The notes beneath the pieces were generated by a model. That model saw only the letters and a list, made by a program, of their open reading frames with translations, did no database searches and was not told where the DNA came from. The position numbers and the translations under genes are program-made. A stretch of DNA of 64,000 bases from Oscillibacter faecalis_A. Its GTDB lineage: Bacteria; Bacillota; Clostridia; Oscillospirales; Oscillospiraceae. This document shows positions 55,378 to 61,338 of this stretch, piece after piece (the stretch's first letter is position 1; every line of letters starts with the position of its first letter). The DNA lies in assembly GCF_029218125.1 (NCBI RefSeq), contig NZ_JARFXX010000005.1, positions 62,001 to 126,000 of the forward strand, in the 5' to 3' direction.

Positions 55378-57749
55378 TAGAAATCTCCGTGTGCGTTTCT
55401 GGCCATGATGGAATCCTGCATCTCCTTGGAGAGGTTCGTGAACTGTGCGGAGTAACCGGCAACACGAACCAGCAGGCTTCTGTACTTCTCGGGATTCTTC
55501 TGTGCGTCTGCCAGCACCTCATTGGAGATGCAGTTGAACTGCACGTGGAAACCGCCGATGGCAAAGTAGGACTGCAGCATAGCGCCCAGATTTGCGCGGC
55601 CTCTCTTGGTTGCCACCAGATCGTGGTTGAGACGCAGGTTCAGCAGGGTGCCGCCGCTGTGGATATCGTGCTCCATCTTTGCCGCGCTGCGGAGAGCTGC
55701 CAGGCAGGTGGAGGTATCGGAACCGGTGTAGGGAGAAACGCCCTCGTTGATGGGGTCCTTCGCGTGACGGCCATCGGGGGTTGCGCCCAGCACCTTGCCG
55801 GTAGGCAGGTAGTTGGAAATACCCATGAATGCCGTTACAAAGTGGTTGCCGTACAGATCCTTGTAGCTGGTGACTTCCGTATAGAAGAACTCCTCCAGCA
55901 TTCTTGCGATGGAATCGACATAATCGTTATCATTGCCGTACTTGGGGCAGGCAAGTGCCTCCTGACGGAGCTGCTCATAGCCCTCCCAGTTGGCGTTGAT
56001 CGCGTCGATGACCTCGGAAAGGGTATACTTCTTATCCTCAAAGACGAGCTTCTTGATAACTGCCAGAGAGTTGGCGGTTACAGACAGGCCGACGCCGGTG
56101 AACACAGGCCCGATGTTGTACTTCGCGCCGCCGTCCACAAGGTCCTTGCCGTTCTTCAGGCAATACTCGTTGCAGGCGGACATAAAGGGCCGGTGACCGC
56201 TCTCTCTGTGAATCTCCTGTGCGGTGACCAGAGAAATAACGCCCTGCTTGACCAGATATCTGAACTGGTTCTTCCAGGCCTCGATGATCTCATCAATAGA
56301 GGTAAAGGTCTTGGGGTCCTTCTCGGGAACAGAGACCTGCTCGCCGGAAAGGCGGCTTTTGCCCTCATTGAGTGCAAACTCAAGAGCGGCCGCAAAGCTG
56401 ATGCTTGCCGCGGAGGTCCACTGGAAAGTCTTTCTGGAATGGGGCACCACGCAGCCGCAGTTGTTCCAGTCCTTTGCGTCCTTAGGCTCATAGCCCAGAT
56501 TGGAAAGCATCTGGTAGCCGGTACGGTCGCCGTGAATTGCGGGGAAGCCGCAGCCGGTAGATACCAGCTCGGTAACAGCCTCCATGAATTCGGGCGGGCA
56601 GTCGGGATGAATACGGCAGCTCAGCGTGGGCTGATGGGTCATGCACTCCTTGGTGGCCTGAAGCGCCATATAGGAGATGGTGTTCGTTGCGTCCGTGCCA
56701 TCGACCTTGGTTCCGCCGATGGTCAGGTTCTCGAAGTTGGTGTAACCGGCGAAGAAGCTCGCGGTATTCTTGGAAATGGTCCATGCCCACTCGGAATACT
56801 TCAGCCACAGGCACTCAACATACTCCAGTGCGGTATCATAGTCGATCTTGCCGGCCTTCAGGTCCGCCTCGTAATAGGGATACATATACTGATCGAAGCG
56901 GCCGGGGTTCCATGCCAGCGGGTTCTCGGAAAGGATGCCGCCCAACTGGACGAACCACACAAACTGAATTGCCTCGCGGAAGCTCTTGGGCGGGTTGGCG
57001 GGAACGGTCGCACAGATCTGCGCGATCTCCTCCAGCTCGGCCTTTCTCTTGGGGTCAGCTTCCACGGCGGCCATCTCAGTCGCCTTTTCGGAATAGCGGC
57101 GGCCCAGCGTCATCATGCCATCGGCAATCATGATGATGGACTTGTAGAAATCGATCTTCTTTTTCTCCTCGGGAATTGCCTCGTTGAGCTGGCTCAGGTG
57201 CTCCTCGGCCTCTTTCTTGATGCCCGCATAGCCCTTGGGCAGAAGAACGTCAATATAATCGGCAGAAATCTCGCCGACGCCGTTTCTCCACTTGGAGTCG
57301 GTGTCCAGGAACCCGGTATCAACGCCGATCTTCTTCGTTGCCTCGGAAGTACGTGCAAGGAACGCTTCCTCAATGGACTTGCCCTTCCAGTAGGGGAAAA
57401 TGTTCTCCCGAATGAACTTGGCCTGCTCGGGCGTTACCTCATAGGGGTCCTGACCGCGCTCCGGGAAGGTGTCAATCTCATCGTTGATCCACAGCCAGCC
57501 GAATTCCGGCGTCAGAATTGCGCACTTGCGGTACTCACCGCTTGTACCGACAACGAGCTCGCCCTCCCAAATGTTGACGGACAGCTCACTGCAGGTATCC
57601 TTAAATGCCTGTGCGACACGGATAATGTTCGGAAGTCCTTCGGTTCTCTGGAAGGATTTTGTCCAACTCCAAGCTCTTTCGTAAGAAATATGCGGCTTTG
57701 TGTTGACATAGTTCTGGCGGATTTTTTCCACTCTTTCGGTAATAGCCAT
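55377..57749 (-). CDS. Glycyl radical enzyme of unassigned specificity
   Basis: 790 aa from ATG at 57749 (MAITERVEKIRQNYVNTKPH), after AGGAAAGGAAG. The radical Gly is Gly765 in LLVRVAGYSAQFTNLS. The thiyl Cys is Cys433 in WNNCGCVVPHSRKTFQW. Dehydratases, CutC and arylacetate decarboxylases carry Cys-x-Glu here; this protein has Cys-Val-Val and an extra Cys431, so the general base is missing. It is therefore not a standard diol/choline/hydroxyproline type, and pyruvate formate-lyase (Cys-Cys) is also excluded. The substrate is unknown; the neighbours suggest an amino-acid or peptide derivative. Confidence 0.93.
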   Translation of the reverse strand: MAITERVEKIRQNYVNTKPHISYERAWSWTKSFQRTEGLPNIIRVAQAFKDTCSELSVNIWEGELVVGTSGEYRKCAILTPEFGWLWINDEIDTFPERGQDPYEVTPEQAKFIRENIFPYWKGKSIEEAFLARTSEATKKIGVDTGFLDTDSKWRNGVGEISADYIDVLLPKGYAGIKKEAEEHLSQLNEAIPEEKKKIDFYKSIIMIADGMMTLGRRYSEKATEMAAVEADPKRKAELEEIAQICATVPANPPKSFREAIQFVWFVQLGGILSENPLAWNPGRFDQYMYPYYEADLKAGKIDYDTALEYVECLWLKYSEWAWTISKNTASFFAGYTNFENLTIGGTKVDGTDATNTISYMALQATKECMTHQPTLSCRIHPDCPPEFMEAVTELVSTGCGFPAIHGDRTGYQMLSNLGYEPKDAKDWNNCGCVVPHSRKTFQWTSAASISFAAALEFALNEGKSRLSGEQVSVPEKDPKTFTSIDEIIEAWKNQFRYLVKQGVISLVTAQEIHRESGHRPFMSACNEYCLKNGKDLVDGGAKYNIGPVFTGVGLSVTANSLAVIKKLVFEDKKYTLSEVIDAINANWEGYEQLRQEALACPKYGNDNDYVDSIARMLEEFFYTEVTSYKDLYGNHFVTAFMGISNYLPTGKVLGATPDGRHAKDPINEGVSPYTGSDTSTCLAALRSAAKMEHDIHSGGTLLNLRLNHDLVATKRGRANLGAMLQSYFAIGGFHVQFNCISNEVLADAQKNPEKYRSLLVRVAGYSAQFTNLSKEMQDSIMARNAHGDF

Positions 57750-57807
57750 ATTACTTCTTCCTTTCCTAAGATTCAATGTAATCTCATCTTCTGAGTTGTG
57801 CAAAAAA

Positions 57808-57843
57808 TATGTTTTTTGTGCATTATATTGCACAAAAAACATA
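57808..57843. promoter_or_regulatory. Perfect 15-bp inverted repeat, operator over the glycyl radical enzyme promoter
   Basis: TATGTTTTTTGTGCA-TTATAT-TGCACAAAAAACATA, all 15 pairs perfect. On the minus strand the -10 (TATGTT, 57843-57838) lies within its right arm. It is a strong candidate site for the XRE-cupin regulator encoded just upstream. Confidence 0.8.
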
Positions 57844-57866
57844 CTACACACTTATATATTAGTCAA
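57838..57866 (-). promoter_or_regulatory. Promoter of the glycyl radical enzyme operon
   Basis: TTGACT (57866-57861), 17-nt spacer, TATGTT (57843-57838), about 90 bp upstream of the start codon. The -10 is buried in the operator dyad, so repression by occlusion is likely. Confidence 0.6.
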
Positions 57867-57952
57867 GCCTTTTTGGGCTTTCGTTGCTAATTTTGGCGAA
57901 AGCTAACATATACCACGGGAAATATTTGGCTAAATTAACATGGCGATTCAGC

Positions 57953-57999
57953 AAAAAGCCGGGGCCGCAGCGTTTCTTCTGCTGCGGTCCCGGTTTTCA
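57953..57999. terminator. Hairpin terminator between the XRE-cupin gene and the glycyl radical enzyme promoter
   Basis: GCCGGGGCCGCAGC ... GCTGCGGTCCCGG, with T-run on both strands. It ends the regulator transcript. Confidence 0.75.
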
Positions 58000-58053
58000 C
58001 GATGCAATCAGGGAACCTATATTGAAGCCGTATTTTTATTCAGGGCAGAACAC

Positions 58054-58623
58054 TCAATCGTTTTTATAAACAATGACATTGATGACCGTTGTCATTTTAT
58101 CCGTTGCGTTACGGTACATATGCGGCTGATCGGCCGAAAAGGAAATGGCATTCCCTGGCAATATTTCATACTTCTGAGTGCCGACGAACAATTCCAACGC
58201 ACTGCCGAATACAATCAGATATTCCTGTGTGCCGGCAGCGTGAGGCTCCGAGTTGTTGGAAGCACCGGGGTCCAGTTCGATGTAAAGAATCTCAAAGCTC
58301 TGATTTCCGTTAATGGGGAAATAGGGATAGATGCGAAAAAGATCGTCTTCGCTCCGCACCATATCCACAGTCTCTTTGCTGACAAGCGTCACGCTTTCCC
58401 AATCGTGTTCGATCAGGGATGTAAATGGTATGTGCAGTCCGGATGCAATTTTCCAGAGGGTAGAGATCGAGGTATTGGTCTCAGCGCGCTCGATTTGTCC
58501 GATCATGCTCTTGCTGACGCCGGACAGGGCTGCAAGCTGGTCCATGCTGAGTTTTTGTTTTTCTCGGAAATTTTTTAGGTTGTGTGCAATAATTCCACAG
58601 ACATAATCTGCATTTTCTTTCAT
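58054..58623 (-). CDS. XRE-cupin transcriptional regulator
   Basis: 189 aa from ATG at 58623 after AGGAGC. The helix-turn-helix is LAALSGVSKSMIGQIERAET followed by NTSISTLWKIASGLHI. The C-terminal cupin (GASNNSEPHAAGTQEYLIVF, YEILPGNAISFSADQPHMYR) has His residues that could bind metal and an effector. This class (PuuR/SutR-like) commonly represses catabolic genes next to it. It is the likely controller of the adjacent glycyl radical enzyme operon through the dyad at 57808-57843. Confidence 0.92.
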   Translation of the reverse strand: MKENADYVCGIIAHNLKNFREKQKLSMDQLAALSGVSKSMIGQIERAETNTSISTLWKIASGLHIPFTSLIEHDWESVTLVSKETVDMVRSEDDLFRIYPYFPINGNQSFEILYIELDPGASNNSEPHAAGTQEYLIVFGSALELFVGTQKYEILPGNAISFSADQPHMYRNATDKMTTVINVIVYKND

Positions 58624-58893
58624 TCCAACGGCTCCTTGTGCATTTAAAAATCGCAAGTTCCGATTATAGCATACATTGGAAAGAAATCAATAGGTCTTTT
58701 GACTTTTGCGTGTAAAAATACAACAATAGTTGGGGGAATAGGCTGCTTTACGATCAAAACGGATATTCAACTGAAGCGTGCAATGAAAATTGTCGATCAC
58801 ATCTGCTGTTAAAATTCATGAAAATTTCATATTTCTTTTGGGCTGCCATGATAGGATGAAGCCACCCAAAAAAGAAAGAGGTGGATTTTCAGC

Positions 58894-60537
58894 ATGAAAA
58901 GGATCACAGCATATGTGCTGGCGCTGGTACTGACTTGTTTCTGCGTTTCTTCGGTGGCCGGAGCCTATTATGCGGATGTTCCCGGCAGCAGCGCGCTGGC
59001 AGGCGAAGTGGAAAAGGCCGTGCGCTATGGCCTGATGAATGGGTACAGCCAAGCGCAATTCGGCTATTCAGACACCATGACCCGCGCACAGTTTCTTGTT
59101 GTGCTGGCCCGCATGTTGGGATGGCAGACTCCGTCGATGGAGGAAGCTGACGCGGATATTACGCCGGCGATGGCTCTGCCGGAGGAGCTTTCTTCGCAGT
59201 ACCGTTATGCGATCGCCTGTGCGGCAGCCCATGATGTGATTGAAAAAACCGAACCCTTCCGCCCGAACAGCCCTGCTACCCGCGCTGAAATGGCGGAGCT
59301 GCTGGTGCGGGCATTGGGGCTGAAAGCCTGTGCGGCGGATGCTGAAAAGGAAAACGGCCTGCCGTTTACAGATGTATCTGACAAGCGGGGATATATTGCG
59401 GTTGCTTATGAGATCGGCATGACAAAGGGCCTGACCGATACTACCTTTGGCCCTGACCGCACGGCTACCCGCGCACAGGCGGCGGCCATGCTGGTCCGCA
59501 TATATGAAAAGCTTCAGCAGCAGACTGCGTTCGTCCATGGCTTTTATGCTATTTCCTCGTACAGCCAGCTATCTCTGGTCCAGCGTATGGATGACGTCAG
59601 CGCGGGGTGGAGCCGTATGACCTGGGACGGTACAGCGGCCACGCTCAATACCACGGCGGAGGGCGGCAATGAATACCATATTCCATCCGGCTATGAGGAG
59701 GTGACCGCAAGCCTTTCCCATTTGAACCTGAGCGTCTTTATGGATGGGCAGGAGCTGAAGGAGATGCTAACCTCCGAGAGCGGCCGCACGCAGGCTGTCC
59801 AGCAGATTGTCGGGGAGGTGTCCAAGACCTACAGCCAGATTGGCAGAAATCCCTATGAGGGCGTCACAATCGACTTTGAGGGCCTGCGCGCACCGCAGAA
59901 GGAAGCGTTTTTGGATTTCCTGCGGCAATTACAGCCGGCACTTCAAAAACTGGATAAAAAGCTGCTTGTATGTGTGCCGCCGGTATTAACAACATCCGCT
60001 TATTATGACGGATATGATTACCGGGCAATCGGCGAATTGGCTGACCGCGTGATTCTGATGGCCTATGGCTATGGCCCGCAGAATATGACCGGTTTCACCG
60101 GCACAGAATACTATAAAACTGCCGCCACCACACCTATTGCGTCTGTATACACTGCGTTGAAGTATGCCGTTTCAGAGATTGCGCCTTCTAAGTTGCTGCT
60201 TGGCTTCAGCGCTGCAAGCACCGCTTGGAAAATTGATGAAAACGGCAAGCTGGTTTCGGAAACACCTGTGTATCCCTCCAACGAGACGGTCATCAAACGG
60301 TTGTCTCAAAGCGATACGGAGCACGGCTGGTCACAGACGTATCAGCAGTCTTACGCAATTTATCGGACCGAGGACGGCAGCCGCTATTTCTTATGGTATC
60401 AGGATGCATCCAGTGTGCAAGCGGCGCTGAACGCTGCCCGCCTTCTGGGTGTAAACGGCGTTTCAGTCTGGAGAATCGGAAGTATTCCAGATGTAAATGC
60501 TGTCTGGAGCTGGAGCGAACTTTTAAATGCGGCATAA
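58894..60537 (+). CDS. SLH-domain surface protein with a GH18-like catalytic domain
   Basis: 547 aa. Signal peptide (AYVLALVLTCFCVSSVAGAY), then three S-layer homology repeats (residues about 26-205; TRAQFLVVLARMLG, TRAEMAELLVRALG, TRAQAAAMLVRIYE) that bind pyruvylated wall polymer. Residues about 210-540 form a TIM barrel of the GH18 type with the acid motif GVTIDFEGLR, AYGYGPQNMTGF and VNGVSVWRIG. It resembles spore-coat and cell-wall glycosidases (YaaH/YdhD), so it probably cleaves peptidoglycan or related glycan at the cell surface. Confidence 0.92.
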   Translation: MKRITAYVLALVLTCFCVSSVAGAYYADVPGSSALAGEVEKAVRYGLMNGYSQAQFGYSDTMTRAQFLVVLARMLGWQTPSMEEADADITPAMALPEELSSQYRYAIACAAAHDVIEKTEPFRPNSPATRAEMAELLVRALGLKACAADAEKENGLPFTDVSDKRGYIAVAYEIGMTKGLTDTTFGPDRTATRAQAAAMLVRIYEKLQQQTAFVHGFYAISSYSQLSLVQRMDDVSAGWSRMTWDGTAATLNTTAEGGNEYHIPSGYEEVTASLSHLNLSVFMDGQELKEMLTSESGRTQAVQQIVGEVSKTYSQIGRNPYEGVTIDFEGLRAPQKEAFLDFLRQLQPALQKLDKKLLVCVPPVLTTSAYYDGYDYRAIGELADRVILMAYGYGPQNMTGFTGTEYYKTAATTPIASVYTALKYAVSEIAPSKLLLGFSAASTAWKIDENGKLVSETPVYPSNETVIKRLSQSDTEHGWSQTYQQSYAIYRTEDGSRYFLWYQDASSVQAALNAARLLGVNGVSVWRIGSIPDVNAVWSWSELLNAA

Positions 60538-60544
60538 AGACAAA

Positions 60545-60570
60545 GAAAATCGCCTATAGGCGGTTTTCCT
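60545..60570 (+). terminator. Terminator after the SLH/GH18 gene
   Basis: AAAATCGCC-TATA-GGCGGTTTT, stem with one G-U pair. Confidence 0.7.
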
Positions 60571-60595
60571 TGTCTTGCGGTCATCCATGCCGGAC

Positions 60596-60693
60596 CACTA
60601 TTTCGCAAGCTTTACGCCTGTACCCATGTCACTGCTAACGCCCAGCTCAAAGCCGCCCAGACCATGGGGAACATCCTCTCCCGTGCGGTATAG
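60596..60693 (+). pseudogene. C-terminal remnant of a tyrosine integrase
   Basis: Reads LYACTHVTANAQLKAAQTMG and NILSRAV-stop, which matches the last residues of phage/ICE integrases (usual TYTHVT near the catalytic Tyr). Only ~30 codons survive. It lies 118 bp from a tRNA 3' fragment, so it is the scar of an integrated element. Confidence 0.65.
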
Positions 60694-60774
60694 ACCTTTC
60701 CGCTACCCGCTCCCGTTGGGGTCAGCGGTTGGGTCAGAAAAAGGCGGTATCCGAAAATAACAACTTATGAAAAG

Positions 60775-60812
60775 CAAAAGTCCTCGAAATTAGACGATTT
60801 CGAGGACTTTTG
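60775..60812 (-). terminator. tRNA-side terminator, perfect 16-bp hairpin
   Basis: CAAAAGTCCTCGAAAT-TAGACG-ATTTCGAGGACTTTTG. It lies directly after the CCA end of the tRNA-Arg fragment on the minus strand, as for a normal tRNA terminator. Confidence 0.8.
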
Positions 60813-60855
60813 GTACGCCGTGAGGGATTCGAACCCCCGGCCTTCTGGCCCGTAG
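60811..60855 (-). other. 3' fragment of tRNA-Arg(ACG), attachment-site scar
   Basis: On the minus strand CTACGGGCCAGAAGG runs from the anticodon loop (anticodon ACG), followed by the T-arm (GGGGGTTCGAATCCCTC) and the acceptor 3' strand ACGGCGTACCA. The 5' half (acceptor, D-arm and anticodon 5' strand) is missing: upstream sequence cannot pair. Cutting in the anticodon loop is where many tyrosine integrases recombine. Confidence 0.75.
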
Positions 60856-60865
60856 GTTGTCTCAC

Positions 60866-60900
60866 GCACAAATCGGAGCCGTTTCGGCTCCGATTTGTGC
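60866..60900. repeat. Perfect 15-bp inverted repeat beside the tRNA fragment
   Basis: GCACAAATCGGAGCC-GTTTC-GGCTCCGATTTGTGC. No T-run; the function is unknown. It lies on the element side of the attachment scar. Between here and 61240 I see no gene. Confidence 0.7.
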
Positions 60901-61239
60901 TGTTTGCCACCGTCCGCTCGGCGGATTTTCCGTTGTTTCCGTCCAGCCCTGCCCGCTTTTTTCGCGTTCTGGGTCAAAACTGGGTCAGAGGCTGTTGAGA
61001 GGAAAGCGGCGCTGCCAAGCATGAAATAAAAAAATGCCCAAAAATGAAAAAACACTTGCATCGCACGTGAACGTACGGTGTATGATCCTGCCATACAGAA
61101 AGCGGGCGAAAACGCGGGTGGAATGTCGACCGGGGCCGTTCCGATGATATTTCATGTCAAATAAAGGACGTTTCATGCAGACGTCCCCACAAAGTGCGGA
61201 AAAGCTGTTACAATAAATCCGTGAACCTGTAAAAGTTGC

Positions 61240-61280
61240 CCGGGGGCGCCCCCGGGCCCGTAGGGGAGACCCCTACGGGA
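61240..61280 (+). promoter_or_regulatory. Two consecutive GC-rich hairpins in the leader of the surface protein gene
   Basis: CCCGGGGGCGCCCCCGGG (61240-61257, self-palindrome) and CCCGTAGGGG-AGA-CCCCTACGGG (61258-61280), about 60-100 nt before the start codon. There is no T-run after them. They may stabilise the mRNA or act as an attenuator. Confidence 0.6.
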
Positions 61281-61338
61281 TACCCCTCTGCCCGCGGGAG
61301 AACGATTCGGGCGGAGCATGAAATGAAGGAGGACCCCT

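Noticed and set aside
55389..57794. Open frame of 801 codons opposite the glycyl radical enzyme
   Set aside because: Antisense of a conserved, codon-biased enzyme; no start signal and no domains.
60866..60900. Inverted repeat as a CRISPR unit
   Set aside because: Only one copy; no spacers, no direct repeats and no cas genes in the window.
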